Shown here in pieces: positions 18,378 to 31,514 of a stretch of DNA of 64,000 bases (position 1 is its first letter; each line of letters starts with the position of its first letter). Under the pieces are notes generated by a model. That model saw only the letters and a list, made by a program, of their open reading frames with translations, was not told the origin of the DNA and did not search any database. Origin of the DNA: Microbacterium galbinum (GTDB taxonomy: Bacteria > Actinomycetota > Actinomycetes > Actinomycetales > Microbacteriaceae); assembly GCF_023091225.1 (NCBI RefSeq), contig NZ_JAHWXM010000001.1, positions 434,001 through 498,000 of the forward strand, given 5' to 3'. The position numbers and the translations under genes were made by a program.

Positions 18378-18383
18378 TAGACT
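18378..18383 (+). promoter_or_regulatory. pyr operon promoter -10 box (TAGACT)
   Basis: TAGACT lies 60 nt before the pyrR start codon. A transcript from about 18390 would carry the whole PyrR-binding hairpin in a leader of just under 50 nt. Confidence 0.6.
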
Positions 18384-18397
18384 GGTGAGGAAAGCAA

Positions 18398-18428
18398 CCT
18401 TTAACACCGTCCTGTGAGGCGGAGAAGG
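18398..18428 (+). promoter_or_regulatory. PyrR-binding RNA stem-loop overlapping the pyrR ribosome-binding site
   Basis: The upper stem CCGTC / GGCGG (18407-18411 and 18418-18422) closes a CTGTGA hexaloop. The segment GTCCTGTGAGGC fits the PyrR recognition pattern ARUCCNGNGAGGYU except at its two end bases. Below an asymmetric internal loop, CCTT (18398-18401) can pair with AAGG (18425-18428). The 3' arm contains GGAGAAGGG, the pyrR Shine-Dalgarno, and no terminator follows. The layout suggests that PyrR bound with UMP hides the ribosome-binding site, as described for mycobacterial pyrR leaders. Confidence 0.8.
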
Positions 18429-18437
18429 GAGCGGCTG

Positions 18438-18968
18438 ATGAGTGCACGCACCGTCTTGCACGAAGCCGATATCTCGCGGGCTCTGACCCGTATCGCGCAC
18501 GAGATCCTCGAATCGAATCGAGGGGCCGATGACATCGTCCTGCTGGGTATCCCGACCCGCGGAGTGACGCTCGCCCGTCGCCTCGGCGCTCTGATCAGCG
18601 AGATCGCTCAGCGTCCCGTTCCGGTGGGCGCCCTCGACGTCACGCTCTTCCGCGACGATCTGGCGAAGCATCCGACGCGTTCTCCGCGTCCGACCGAGAT
18701 CCCCGCCGGCGGTATCGAGGGGCGCACGGTCGTGCTCGTCGACGACGTGCTCTTCTCCGGTCGGAGCATCCGTGCCGCGCTCGACGCGATCCAGTCGATC
18801 GGCCGCCCGTCCGTCGTGCGACTGGCGATCCTGGTCGACCGCGGCCACCGCGAGCTGCCGATCCGCCCCGATTTCGTCGGCAAGAACATCCCCTCCGCGC
18901 GCACCGAGCGTGTCAACGTGCGTCTCGTCGAGAATGACGGGGCCGAGGAGGTGACGATCGGCGAATGA
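18438..18968 (+). CDS. pyrR: Bifunctional pyr operon regulator / uracil phosphoribosyltransferase PyrR
   Basis: A 176-residue PRTase-fold protein. The PRPP-binding motif [18 protein letters not shown] (Asp pair at residues 102-103) and the PyrR-type [22 protein letters not shown] segment are clear, with DVTLFRDDL before them. PyrR senses UMP and binds pyr mRNA; a matching RNA hairpin lies just upstream. The ATG at 18438 is chosen because GGAGAAGGGAG sits at the right distance; the frame is open for 8 codons more. Its stop overlaps pyrB (ATGA). It heads an eight-gene pyrimidine and nucleotide operon. Confidence 0.97.
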   Translation: MSARTVLHEADISRALTRIAHEILESNRGADDIVLLGIPTRGVTLARRLGALISEIAQRPVPVGALDVTLFRDDLAKHPTRSPRPTEIPAGGIEGRTVVLVDDVLFSGRSIRAALDAIQSIGRPSVVRLAILVDRGHRELPIRPDFVGKNIPSARTERVNVRLVENDGAEEVTIGE

Positions 18969-19930
18969 GGCACCTCCTGGATACCCGCACCCTCGATCGC
19001 GCCACCGCGCTGCGCATCCTCGACGTCGCCGAGGACATGTCCGACACGCAGTCCCGCGAGGTCAAGAAGCTCCCGACCCTGCGGGGCAAGACCGTCGTGA
19101 ACCTCTTCTTCGAGGACTCGACGCGGACGCGTATCTCGTTCGAGGCCGCCGCCAAGCGCCTCTCGGCCGATGTCATCAACTTCGCCGCCAAGGGCTCCAG
19201 CGTGTCGAAGGGCGAGAGCCTCAAGGATACGGCCCAGACCCTCGAGGCGATCGGCGCCGACGCGGTCGTCATCCGCCACCCCGGCTCCGGCGCCCCGCAG
19301 ACGCTGGCGACGAGCGGATGGATCTCCGCCGGCGTCGTCAACGCCGGCGATGGAACGCACGAGCACCCCACTCAGGCGCTGCTCGACGCGTTCACGATCC
19401 GCAAGCGGCGGTTCGGTGCTGACAGCCGAGGCCGCGACCTCTCCGGCGTGCGCGTCGTGATCGTCGGCGACGTGCTGCACTCCCGGGTCGCGCGCTCGAA
19501 CGTCTGGCTCCTCACGACCCTCGGCGCCGACGTCACCGTCGTCGCGCCGCCGACGCTCGTGCCGCAGAACGTATCGCTGTGGCCGATCCGCGTGGTCTAC
19601 GACCTCGACGAGGCGCTGGCCGGCGAACCGGACGCGGTCATGATGCTGCGGATCCAGCTCGAGCGGATGAATGCCGCGTATTTCCCTACTGAGCGGGAGT
19701 ATTCACGGCGCTGGGGACTCGACGCACGGCGTGTGGCCGGTCTTCCGGACGGTAGCATTGTGATGCACCCCGGACCGATGAACCGCGGACTGGAGATCTC
19801 CTCCGAAGCGGCCGATTCGCCCCGCTCCACGGTGCTGGAGCAGGTCACCAACGGAGTATCCGTGCGCATGGCGGTGCTGTACCTGCTGCTGGCAGGGGAA
19901 CGAGACGACGAACGAGGGGGAGACCTGTGA
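18965..19930 (+). CDS. pyrB: Aspartate carbamoyltransferase catalytic subunit
   Basis: A 321-residue ATCase making carbamoyl aspartate. Carbamoyl phosphate-binding STRTRISFE, the active-site loop [12 protein letters not shown], then [27 protein letters not shown] and [11 protein letters not shown] are all present. No pyrI regulatory subunit gene is in the window, as usual for actinobacteria. The start and stop both overlap neighbouring genes by 4 nt. Confidence 0.98.
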   Translation: MRHLLDTRTLDRATALRILDVAEDMSDTQSREVKKLPTLRGKTVVNLFFEDSTRTRISFEAAAKRLSADVINFAAKGSSVSKGESLKDTAQTLEAIGADAVVIRHPGSGAPQTLATSGWISAGVVNAGDGTHEHPTQALLDAFTIRKRRFGADSRGRDLSGVRVVIVGDVLHSRVARSNVWLLTTLGADVTVVAPPTLVPQNVSLWPIRVVYDLDEALAGEPDAVMMLRIQLERMNAAYFPTEREYSRRWGLDARRVAGLPDGSIVMHPGPMNRGLEISSEAADSPRSTVLEQVTNGVSVRMAVLYLLLAGERDDERGGDL

Positions 19931-21231
19931 GCGAGACCCTCGTCATCACCGGTGCGAAGCTGCTCGGCACGGACAGTGCCGACATCATCATCGAGGACGG
20001 CCTGATCGCCGAGATCGGCAGCGGTCTCAGCCGCGCCGGGGCTCGAGTCATCGACGCCGAGGGCCTGGTCGCACTGCCGGGCCTGGTCGACCTCCACACC
20101 CACCTGCGGGAGCCCGGCTACGAGGCATCCGAGACCATCCTCACCGGCACGCGGGCCGCAGCATCCGGCGGGTTCACGGCCGTCTTCGCGATGCCGAACA
20201 CCTCGCCGGTCGCCGACACCGCCGGCGTGGTCGAGCAGGAACTCGCCCTGGGCGAGGCCGCCGGCTACGCCACCGTGCAGCCGATCGGCGCGGTCACCGT
20301 CGGGCAGAAGGGCGAGCGGCTGGCCGAGCTCGGGGCGATGGCCTCCTCGCGCGCCCGGGTACGCGTCTTCAGCGACGACGGCTTCTGCGTCTTCGATCCG
20401 CTCATCATGCGGCGCGCGCTCGAGTACGTGAAGTCCTTCGACGGCGTCATCGCCCAGCACGCACAGGATCCGCGCCTCACCGAGGGCGCCCAGATGAACG
20501 AGGGCACCGTCTCGGCGGAGCTCGGGCTCACGGGCTGGCCCGCGGTCGCGGAGGAGTCGATCATCGCGCGCGACGTGCTGCTCGCCGAGCACGTCGGGTC
20601 GCGCCTGCACGTCTGCCATCTGTCGACGGCCGGGTCGGTGGACATCATCCGCTGGGCCAAGAAGCGCGGGATCGCGGTGACCGCCGAGGTCACCCCTCAC
20701 CACCTGCTCCTCACCGACGAGCTCGTGCGAGGATACGACGCCCGCTACAAGGTCAACCCGCCGCTGCGCCGCGAGGAGGACGTGCTCGCCGTGCGCGAGG
20801 GCCTCGCCGACGGCACGATCGACATCGTGGCCACCGATCATGCGCCGCACCCGAGCGAGGCGAAGGCGTGCGAGTGGCAGGCCGCCGCGAACGGCATGGT
20901 GGGGCTCGAGAGCGCCCTGCGCGTCGTGCACCAGTCGATGGTGCAGACCGGACTGCTCGGCTGGGAGGACGTCGCTCGGGTGATGAGCGCGACCCCCGCC
21001 AGGATCGGTCGTCTCACCGGTCACGGCACACCGCTCCTCGCCGGACAGCCCGCGCAGCTCGCGCTCTACGACGCCTCGGTCGAGGGCGTCTTCAGCGAGG
21101 GGGACCTGCACGGGCGCAGCACCAACTCTCCGTACCTCGGTCGGGCCCTGCCCGGTCGGGTGGAGTACACGGTGCACGGCGGACGGCTGACGGTCGACGC
21201 CGGCTCGCTGGTCGAGGGCCTGAACGCATGA
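19927..21231 (+). CDS. pyrC: Dihydroorotase
   Basis: A 434-residue class I dihydroorotase of the amidohydrolase superfamily, cyclising carbamoyl aspartate. Metal motif [12 protein letters not shown], then [11 protein letters not shown], the second-shell HLSTAGS and the late [10 protein letters not shown] with the catalytic Asp are visible. GTG start overlapping the pyrB stop; the stop overlaps the next gene (ATGA). Confidence 0.97.
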   Translation: MSETLVITGAKLLGTDSADIIIEDGLIAEIGSGLSRAGARVIDAEGLVALPGLVDLHTHLREPGYEASETILTGTRAAASGGFTAVFAMPNTSPVADTAGVVEQELALGEAAGYATVQPIGAVTVGQKGERLAELGAMASSRARVRVFSDDGFCVFDPLIMRRALEYVKSFDGVIAQHAQDPRLTEGAQMNEGTVSAELGLTGWPAVAEESIIARDVLLAEHVGSRLHVCHLSTAGSVDIIRWAKKRGIAVTAEVTPHHLLLTDELVRGYDARYKVNPPLRREEDVLAVREGLADGTIDIVATDHAPHPSEAKACEWQAAANGMVGLESALRVVHQSMVQTGLLGWEDVARVMSATPARIGRLTGHGTPLLAGQPAQLALYDASVEGVFSEGDLHGRSTNSPYLGRALPGRVEYTVHGGRLTVDAGSLVEGLNA

Positions 21232-21740
21232 GCGCACGGGACATCGCGATCGCGATCACCATCGCTTTCGCCCTCCTCGTCCTGCTGACGATGCTGCTCT
21301 CGTGGCGACGACGGCAGCGACGCGATTCGGCGATCGTCGCTCCGCTGGGAGTGCCCGAGCACGCCGAGGTCGCGTCGCGTCATGAAGTGCTCTACGTCTC
21401 GACGACGAAGCACGACCAGCCCCTCGAGCGCCTCGCGATCTCGCCGCTGGCCTACCGCGCACGCGGTGAGCTCGCGATCACGGACCGCGGCGTGGCGCTC
21501 TGCCTCGACGGAGCACCGACCGTGTTCCTCGCCTCCTCCCGCCTGGTCGACATCGGCCGCGCGACCGTCACCATCGACCGCGTGGTCGAGCCGGGCGGAC
21601 TCGTGCGGATCGACTGGCGGGCCGACGACCTCACCGTCGTCGATTCCTACCTGCGACTCGCCACCGGCGATCCCCAGAACCTCATCTCCGACCTGCGACG
21701 GCTCATCCCCGCCGCTCACGACACAGGAGCCACAGAATGA
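21228..21740 (+). CDS. Single-pass membrane protein with a PH-like domain, pyr operon
   Basis: A 170-residue protein with an N-terminal transmembrane helix at about 6-26 ([21 protein letters not shown]), a basic RRRQRR stop-transfer patch and a cytoplasmic beta-rich domain resembling bacterial PH-like folds ([25 protein letters not shown]). It is locked between pyrC and carA by ATGA overlaps on both sides; I recall a similar gene in this place in other actinobacterial pyr operons. No enzymatic motif is seen. Its role in pyrimidine synthesis, if any, is unknown. Confidence 0.85.
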   Translation: MSARDIAIAITIAFALLVLLTMLLSWRRRQRRDSAIVAPLGVPEHAEVASRHEVLYVSTTKHDQPLERLAISPLAYRARGELAITDRGVALCLDGAPTVFLASSRLVDIGRATVTIDRVVEPGGLVRIDWRADDLTVVDSYLRLATGDPQNLISDLRRLIPAAHDTGATE

Positions 21741-22881
21741 CCGCTCTTCCCGAATCCGCCGTGCTCGTCCTCGAGGACGGCACCCGTTACACCGGCCGCG
21801 CGTACGGCGCGCGCGGCACCACCCTCGGCGAGGTCGTCTTCTCGACCGGAATGTCCGGTTACCAGGAGACGATCACCGACCCGTCGTACGCCGGCCAGAT
21901 CGTGCTGCAGACCGCACCCCACATCGGCAACACGGGGATGAACGACGAGGACCCCGAGTCCCGCCGCATCTGGGTCGCCGGCTACATCGTGCGCGACCCC
22001 TCGCGCGTCGTCTCGAACTGGCGCGCGAACGCCTCGCTCGACGACGTCCTCGTGCAGGACGGGATCGTGGGCATCAGCGGCATCGACACCCGCGCCATCA
22101 CGCGCCACATCCGTTCCGCCGGCTCCATGCGCGGTGGCATCTTCTCGGGAGCGGATGCCGCGCTCGACGCCGATGAGCAGGTGCGCATCGTGCGCGAAGC
22201 GCCGCAGATGGCGGGTCAGAACCTGTCGGCCGAGGTCTCGGTCGACGCCGTCACGATCACGACGGCGCTGGGGGAGCGGGTCGGCAACCTCGCCGTCCTC
22301 GACCTCGGGGTCAAGCAGGCCACGATCGACAACCTCGCCTCCCGCGGTTTCGAGGTGCACGTGATGCCGCAGACGTCGACCATCGACGACATCCGCGCGA
22401 TCGACCCCGTCGCCGTCTTCTACTCGAACGGCCCCGGTGACCCCGCGGCATCCGGCGACCACGTCGAACTCCTGCGCGCCGTGCTCGACGACGGCCTGCC
22501 GTTCTTCGGCATCTGCTTCGGCAACCAGCTGCTGGGGCGCGCGCTCGGCCTCGGCACCTACAAGCTGCCGTTCGGGCACCGCGGCATCAACCAGCCCGTG
22601 CTCGACAGGTCCACCGGGCGCGTCGAGATCACCGCGCACAACCACGGGTTCGCGGTCGACGCTCCGCTCGACGGCGCGTTCGACAGCCCGAACGGCTACG
22701 GCAAGGTCGAGGTCAGCCATATCGGCCTCAACGACAACGTGGTCGAGGGCCTGCGCGCTCTCGACATCCCCGCCTTCTCGGTGCAGTACCACCCGGAGGC
22801 CGCGGCAGGACCGCACGACGCCAACTACCTCTTCGACCGGTTCCGCGACCTGGTCATCGCCAGCCAGAAGGACGCCAAGTA

Positions 22882-22882
<1 letters not shown>
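21737..22882 (+). CDS. carA: Carbamoyl-phosphate synthase small (glutaminase) subunit
   Basis: The 381-residue subunit hydrolyses glutamine and passes ammonia to CarB. The N-terminal domain ([29 protein letters not shown]) is followed by a class I glutamine amidotransferase domain with [11 protein letters not shown] (nucleophile Cys260), [11 protein letters not shown] and [12 protein letters not shown] (catalytic His/Glu). It shares one base with the carB start (TAATG). Confidence 0.98.
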
Positions 22883-26165
<3,283 letters not shown>

Positions 26166-26169
<4 letters not shown>

Positions 26170-27011
26170 GTGCAGGTTTCGGTGAGCGGGCGCGCGCGGG
26201 GATCCTCGCGCGCGGCCCGCTCTGCGTCGGCATCGATCCGCACGCGGCGCTGCTGGCGTCGTGGGGTCTCGCCGACGACGCCCGAGGCGTGCGGGAGTTC
26301 GGTCTTCGCACGGTGGATGCCGTCGCCGAGCGCGTCGCGTTCGTGAAGCCGCAGGTCTCGTTCTTCGAGCGTTTCGGTTCGGCGGGCTTCGCGGCCCTCG
26401 AGGACGTGCTGGCCGCTGCACGGCGAGCGGGCCTGCTGGTGATCGCCGATGCGAAGCGCGGCGACATCGGCAGCACCATGGATGCGTACGCGGCCGCCTG
26501 GCTGACCCCGGGCTCGCCGCTCGAAGCCGACGCGCTGACGGTGAACCCGTACCTCGGTGTGGGCGCGCTCGACGGCGCTCTCGCTCTGGCGCACACGCAC
26601 GGGAAGGGGCTGTTCGTCCTGGCGGCGACCAGCAACCCGGAGGCGCGGTCGCTGCAGGCGTCCACGGGTTCGGGCGGCTCGACCGTTTCCGCCCAGGTGA
26701 TCGACGAGGTGTCCACGCGCAACGCCGCCGCCGTCTCCGACGGCGAGTGGGGGAGCGCGGGCTTCGTGATCGGTGCGACCGTGGACTGGACGGATGCCGC
26801 GATCGCGGCGTTCGCCCCACCCGCGCCCATCCTCGCCCCGGGGTTCGGAGCGCAGGGCGCGACCCCGCAGGATCTGCGCCCGCGTTTCGGCACCATGGCG
26901 CCCTGCGTGATCGCGAGCGAGAGCCGGAGCGTTCTCGCCGCCGGCCCGAACGGATTGGCCGATGCCGTGACCGCGCGCGTCGCAGAGTACGAGGAGTCCC
27001 TGAATGTCTGA
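26166..27011 (+). CDS. pyrF: Orotidine-5'-phosphate decarboxylase (type 2)
   Basis: A 281-residue OMP decarboxylase producing UMP. The catalytic [15 protein letters not shown] motif, [12 protein letters not shown] before it, [10 protein letters not shown], and the phosphate-binding APGFGAQGA are visible. The length and motif spacing fit the longer type 2 family common in actinobacteria. No pyrD lies in the window, so dihydroorotate oxidation must be encoded elsewhere. It overlaps the following gene by 8 nt. Confidence 0.97.
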
Positions 27012-27912
27012 TGTCCGGGTGGTTCCCGAGGTCGACCGCGCCGCGGCGGCGCGCAAGGCGGTCGAACGCCGGCGTGCACGCGCATCGCTCAAGCGCGATC
27101 TGACCACGCGCGTGGTGACGCCGCAGGCGGTTCTGCGACGCGCGACGGAGGATGCCGACTCGGTCGAGGGTTCGTTGCGGATCACCGACTTCCTGCTGGC
27201 GCTCCCGGCGATCGGGGCGGGCAAGCGCGATCGCGTCCTCGACGAGTTGCGGATCTCCCCGGTGAAGCGCCTCGGCGGACTGGGCGTGCGTCAGCGCGCC
27301 GCGCTCGCGGAGTGGCTCGACGGCCGCTTCCCGGTTCCGGAGCCGCGCGGGGCACGCAGTCGACTGCTCGTCCTCGCGGGCCCGACGGCTGTCGGCAAGG
27401 GCACCGTGGCGGCGCACATCCGCGAGAACCACCCCGAGATCCACCTCTCGGTCTCGGCTACGACGAGGGCTCCGCGACCGGGCGAGGTCGACGGGGTGCA
27501 CTACTACTTCGTCGACGACGCCGAGTTCGATCGGCTCATCGCCGAGGGTGAGCTCCTGGAGTACGCCGTCGTGCACAACCGCTCCCGCTACGGCACGCCG
27601 CGGGCGCCGATCGACGCCGCACTGGCCGAGGGCAGGACGGTGCTGCTCGAGATCGATCTGCAGGGCGCGCGCCAGGTGCGGGCCGCCGAACCGTCGGCCA
27701 CGCTCATCTTCCTGCTGCCGCCGAGCTGGGACGAACTGGTGCAGCGGCTGGTCGGACGAGGCACCGAGGGCCCCGAGGAACGGGCGCGCCGACTGCGCAC
27801 CGCGAAGGTCGAACTGGCCGCGCAGAACGAGTTCGACCACCTCATCGTGAACGAGACGGTCGCCGCTGCGGCCGACGAGGTCGTAGAATTGTCTTCAAGC
27901 TCTGCGCGCTGA
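27004..27912 (+). CDS. gmk: Fusion of an mIHF-type DNA-binding domain with guanylate kinase
   Basis: A 302-residue protein in two parts. Residues about 11-108 resemble mycobacterial integration host factor: a basic helix ([16 protein letters not shown]), [20 protein letters not shown], and [21 protein letters not shown]. Residues about 118-302 are a complete guanylate kinase: P-loop GPTAVGKGT (126-134), [36 protein letters not shown] and [11 protein letters not shown]. Ordinary Gmk has about 200 residues. In Mycobacterium and Streptomyces a separate mIHF gene lies between pyrF and gmk; here the two are one frame with no stop between. Gmk makes GDP from GMP; mIHF is a nucleoid protein. Confidence 0.92.
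   Translation: MSDVRVVPEVDRAAAARKAVERRRARASLKRDLTTRVVTPQAVLRRATEDADSVEGSLRITDFLLALPAIGAGKRDRVLDELRISPVKRLGGLGVRQRAALAEWLDGRFPVPEPRGARSRLLVLAGPTAVGKGTVAAHIRENHPEIHLSVSATTRAPRPGEVDGVHYYFVDDAEFDRLIAEGELLEYAVVHNRSRYGTPRAPIDAALAEGRTVLLEIDLQGARQVRAAEPSATLIFLLPPSWDELVQRLVGRGTEGPEERARRLRTAKVELAAQNEFDHLIVNETVAAAADEVVELSSSSAR
27884..27889 (+). promoter_or_regulatory. rpoZ promoter -10 box inside the end of gmk
   Basis: TAGAAT lies within the last codons of gmk, 88 nt before the rpoZ ATG, implying a separate rpoZ promoter with an 80-nt leader. Confidence 0.5.
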
Positions 27913-27977
27913 GTGCTCTCGCGCGCCCATCGCACCGTCTTCGCGACGATCCCGTCGCCTGATCAGGAGGTCTCATC

Positions 27978-28235
27978 ATGGCCGGACACCACACCAAGGG
28001 CATCATCGATCCCCCCATCGACAACCTGCTCGACCGCGTCGACTCGAAGTACGAGCTCGTGATCTACGCGTCGAAGCGCGCACGTCAGATCAACGACTAC
28101 TACTCCGATCTGCACGAGGGCAACCTCTTCGACAACGTCGGCCCGCTCGTCGACTCCTCGGTCGAGGACAAGCCGCTCACGATCGCGCTGCACGAGATCA
28201 ACGAGGACAAGCTCCGCCTGCGTCACGCAGAGTGA
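27978..28235 (+). CDS. rpoZ: DNA-directed RNA polymerase omega subunit
   Basis: An 85-residue omega subunit. The conserved parts are [21 protein letters not shown], the [11 protein letters not shown] helix and a short C-terminal region ending [15 protein letters not shown]. Omega helps fold beta-prime into the core enzyme. AGGAGG precedes the ATG at good spacing. It lies downstream of gmk as in other actinobacteria, but the coaBC gene that commonly follows is missing. Confidence 0.96.
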   Translation: MAGHHTKGIIDPPIDNLLDRVDSKYELVIYASKRARQINDYYSDLHEGNLFDNVGPLVDSSVEDKPLTIALHEINEDKLRLRHAE

Positions 28236-28242
28236 TATTCGC

Positions 28243-28276
28243 GGCCCGCGCACCCGCTCTGTCGGTGGCGCGGGCC
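28243..28276 (+). terminator. Hairpin after rpoZ, probable terminator
   Basis: GGCCCGCGC pairs with GCGCGGGCC (nine pairs), extended by ACC/GGT across one bulged G. It lies 7 nt after the rpoZ stop and has no T tract. It ends where the CAGAAT box of metK begins. Confidence 0.5.
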
Positions 28277-28281
28277 AGAAT
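28276..28281 (+). promoter_or_regulatory. Possible metK -10 box (CAGAAT)
   Basis: CAGAAT differs from the TAGAAT boxes of this window by one base and lies 45 nt before the metK ATG, right after the hairpin. The leader is too short for a known SAM riboswitch. Confidence 0.3.
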
Positions 28282-28326
28282 GGGTTCATCAGCCCTTCCC
28301 CTTCCGATCCCGTTCTGGAGTCCCCG

Positions 28327-29520
28327 ATGAGCGCCCTGCGTCTGTTCACGTCCGAGTCCGTCACCGAAGGGCACCCGGACAAGATCTGCGACCAGATCTC
28401 GGACAGCATCCTCGACGGTCTGCTCTCGAAGGACCAGGACTCCCGCGTCGCGGTCGAGACCCTCGTCACCACCGGCCTCGTGCACGTGGCCGGCGAGATC
28501 CGTACCGAGGCGTACGTCGACATCCCGACGATCGTCCGCCAGGTGGTCAACGGCATCGGCTACACCTCCAGCGAGACCGGCTTCGACGGCGACTCCTGCG
28601 GCGTGAGCGTCTCCGTGGGCGAGCAGTCCACCGACATCGCGCACGGCGTCGACAACGCGCAGGAGCACCGCGACGGCTCCTCCGTCGACCCGCTCGACGG
28701 GCTCGGAGCCGGCGACCAGGGCATCATGTTCGGGTTCGCGACGAACGAGACGCCGCAGCTCATGCCCATGGCGGCGTGGACGGCGCATCGCATCGCCGAA
28801 CGCCTCACCGAGGTCCGCCGCAGCGGCGAGCTCCCCTTCCTCCGCCCCGACGGCAAGACGCAGGTCACGCTCGGCTACGACGGCTTCACCCCGAAGACCG
28901 TCGACGCGGTCGTCGTGTCGACCCAGCACCACCCCGACATCTCTCAGGACGAGCTCAAGTCCCTCGTGCGCGAGCGCGTGATCGCGCCCGTGCTCGCGAC
29001 CACGGGCCTCGACCTCGATGACGTCACGTATTACATCAACCCTGCGGGCCCGTTCGTCACGGGTGGCCCCAAGGGCGACGCCGGCCTGACCGGACGCAAG
29101 ATCATCATCGACACCTACGGCGGGGCTGCGCGCCACGGCGGGGGAGCGTTCAGCGGCAAGGACCCGTCCAAGGTCGATCGCTCGGGCGCGTACGCGACCC
29201 GCTGGGTCGCGAAGAACGCGGTCGCGGCCGGACTGGCGGACCGGCTCGAGGTGCAGGTCGCCTACGCGATCGGCGTCGCGCGCCCCGTGGGCCTCTACGT
29301 CGAGACCTTCGGCACCGGCAAGGTCTCCGACGAGATCATCACCCGGGCCATCAACGAGGTCTTCGATCTGCGACCGCAGGCGATCATCGAACAGCTCGAC
29401 CTGCTGCGCCCGATCTACGCGCAGACCGCTGCCTACGGTCACTTCGGCCGAGAGCTGCCCGACTTCACGTGGGAGCGCACGGATCGGGTCGACGAGCTGC
29501 GCCGCGCCGCCGGCCTGTGA
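28327..29520 (+). CDS. metK: S-adenosylmethionine synthase
   Basis: A 397-residue enzyme making SAM from methionine and ATP. Motifs are [17 protein letters not shown] with the ATP-binding His and Asp, [12 protein letters not shown], the P-loop-like [22 protein letters not shown], and a C-terminal [12 protein letters not shown]. Length is normal for the family. It is followed 16 nt later by priA, the usual order. Confidence 0.98.
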   Translation: MSALRLFTSESVTEGHPDKICDQISDSILDGLLSKDQDSRVAVETLVTTGLVHVAGEIRTEAYVDIPTIVRQVVNGIGYTSSETGFDGDSCGVSVSVGEQSTDIAHGVDNAQEHRDGSSVDPLDGLGAGDQGIMFGFATNETPQLMPMAAWTAHRIAERLTEVRRSGELPFLRPDGKTQVTLGYDGFTPKTVDAVVVSTQHHPDISQDELKSLVRERVIAPVLATTGLDLDDVTYYINPAGPFVTGGPKGDAGLTGRKIIIDTYGGAARHGGGAFSGKDPSKVDRSGAYATRWVAKNAVAAGLADRLEVQVAYAIGVARPVGLYVETFGTGKVSDEIITRAINEVFDLRPQAIIEQLDLLRPIYAQTAAYGHFGRELPDFTWERTDRVDELRRAAGL

Positions 29521-29536
29521 CGGAACGCCACCTCCC

Positions 29537-31495
29537 ATGAGCGCCGAGAGCCGGCGCATCGCGCGCGTGCTGCTCGACTCACCGCTGCCGCAGCTCGACC
29601 GTCTCTTCGACTACGCGGTTCCCGCCGAGCTCGGCGACGTCGCGCCCGGTGTGCGCGTGAAAGTGCCGCTGCGCACGGCGGGGCGGGTGATCGACGGCTA
29701 CGTCGTCGAGGTCGGCACCGAGGACGACGCCGACCGGCCGCTGTCCGAGGTCGACACCGTCGTCTCTCCGGTCCAGGTGCTGCCGGAGCGATTGCACCGG
29801 CTCGCCCGAGCGGTCGCCGATCGCGCGGCGGGTTCGGCATCCGACATCCTCCGCCTCGTCATCCCGAAGCGGCAGGTGCGCGTCGAGAAGGCCTGGACCG
29901 CCGACTCCTCGCCGTTCGAGCCGTCCGCCGAGGTCGTCGCCGCAGCGGAGGCCGTCGTCTCCCTGTACGACGGACTGGGGGAGACCCTGAGCGACGGAGG
30001 ACGTGCGGCGGTCGAGGCCATTCCGGGTCTCGACGACGGCCGACCGGCATGGGCCGTGCTTCTCGCCGGCGCAGCCGTGCGCACTCTCGCCGCCGGGAGA
30101 TCATCGATCCTGGTCGTTCCCGATCACCGTGATCTCGATCGGGTGCTCGCCGCCCTCGCCGACCTCGTCCCGGCGGAGCAGGTGGTGCGCTACGACTCGC
30201 GCCAGACGAACCCGGATCGTTACCGCGCATTCCTCCGCTCGCTCGAGGACGCGCCCTGCATCGTCGTCGGCAACCGCTCCGCCGTCTATGCGCCCGTGCG
30301 GGCGGGACTCGTCGTGATCTGGGACGACGGCGACCCGCTGCTCGGCGAGCCGCTGGCCCCGTACGTCAACGCGCGCGATGCGGCCCTCCTCCGCCAGGGC
30401 GAAGAGGGGTCCGCTCTGCTCCTCGCCGGGCACACCCGCACGACCGACGTCGAACGTCTCGTCGCTCTCGGGTGGCTCCGCGACATCCGAGCGACACGTC
30501 GCGTCCTTCCCCGCGTCATCCTGAGCACGCCGCAGGAGATGGAGCAGCCCACCGCGCAGCGCATGCCCTCGTCGGCCTTCCTCGCCGCCCGTGAGGCGAC
30601 GGCGGAGGGCCCCGTGCTCGTCCAGGTGTCGCGCCCCGGGTTCGCTCCTTCCCTGGTGTGCGCCGAGTGCCGGGCACCCGCGCGCTGTGCGCACTGCGGC
30701 GGTCCCCTCGGCGCACGCCATCGGGGCGCGGTGCCGGTGTGCGGCTGGTGCGGTCGGAGCGCACGCGCCTGGACCTGCCCGACGTGCTCGTCGACGAAGC
30801 TGCGCCTCGCGTCCTCGGGCAGTGAACGCACGGCCGATGAACTCGGTCGCGCATTCCCGGGAGTCCGAGTGATCGTGGCGGACGGTGCGCACCCCGTCGA
30901 GCGGGTCGATGCCAAGCCCGCGCTGGTCGTGGCGACGCGCGGTGCCGAACCCGCAGCCGACGGCGGGTATCGAGCGGTCGTCCTGCTCGACGGCCCGCGG
31001 ATGCTGCAATCGCCGGACCTTCGTATCGGCGAGTCGTGTCTGCGCTGGTGGTCGAATGCTGCGGCCCTCGCGGCTCACGGCGCACCCATCCACCTCGTCG
31101 GCGTGAACGGCCAGGCCGCGCGCGCGCTGGCGACCTGGAACCAGAGCGGTTACGCCCGCTCCGAGCTCGAGAGCCGCGCACCCCTGCACATGCCGCCCAC
31201 GACGCGGGTCGCTCTCGTCGAGGGGTCGGCGGCCGCCGTCTCGCGCGCGCTCATCGCGCTCGGAGAGCTCGCGCTGCCCTCGGATGCCGTGCTGGGCCCC
31301 GTGCCTGTCGAGTCCGACGACATCCCTGCCCGCGTGCGCGCGCTCGTACGATTCGAGTACGGCGCCGGAACACGGGTGGTGACCGCGCTGCGCGCCGCCG
31401 TCGTCGCCGAAGCGGTCGCCAGCCGCCGCGGCCGCGGGAAGAATCCGCGGAGCACCCTCACCGTCCGCCTCGATATCCTCGATCCTGAACTCTGA
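29537..31495 (+). CDS. priA: Primosomal protein N' (PriA), helicase-deficient actinobacterial type
   Basis: A 652-residue PriA. The N-terminal DNA-binding region (RVLLDSPLPQLDRLFDYAVP) and the paired zinc-binding cysteines (CAECRAPARCAHCGG and CGWCGRSARAWTCPTC, about residues 375-420) are intact. The helicase motifs are eroded: the Walker A position reads LLAGAAVRTLAAGRSS instead of GxTGSGKT, and the DEEH position reads WDDGDPLL. Actinobacterial PriA is known to lack recognisable helicase motifs, so the protein probably acts in restart primosome assembly without unwinding DNA. It is near the normal length. Confidence 0.9.
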   Translation: MSAESRRIARVLLDSPLPQLDRLFDYAVPAELGDVAPGVRVKVPLRTAGRVIDGYVVEVGTEDDADRPLSEVDTVVSPVQVLPERLHRLARAVADRAAGSASDILRLVIPKRQVRVEKAWTADSSPFEPSAEVVAAAEAVVSLYDGLGETLSDGGRAAVEAIPGLDDGRPAWAVLLAGAAVRTLAAGRSSILVVPDHRDLDRVLAALADLVPAEQVVRYDSRQTNPDRYRAFLRSLEDAPCIVVGNRSAVYAPVRAGLVVIWDDGDPLLGEPLAPYVNARDAALLRQGEEGSALLLAGHTRTTDVERLVALGWLRDIRATRRVLPRVILSTPQEMEQPTAQRMPSSAFLAAREATAEGPVLVQVSRPGFAPSLVCAECRAPARCAHCGGPLGARHRGAVPVCGWCGRSARAWTCPTCSSTKLRLASSGSERTADELGRAFPGVRVIVADGAHPVERVDAKPALVVATRGAEPAADGGYRAVVLLDGPRMLQSPDLRIGESCLRWWSNAAALAAHGAPIHLVGVNGQAARALATWNQSGYARSELESRAPLHMPPTTRVALVEGSAAAVSRALIALGELALPSDAVLGPVPVESDDIPARVRALVRFEYGAGTRVVTALRAAVVAEAVASRRGRGKNPRSTLTVRLDILDPEL

Positions 31496-31514
31496 TCCCT
31501 CCGGAGAACCTTTC

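Noticed and set aside
28236..28326. Possible SAM riboswitch upstream of metK
   Set aside because: Fewer than 50 nt follow the candidate promoter and no SAM aptamer motif is visible; the hairpin fits a terminator for rpoZ better.
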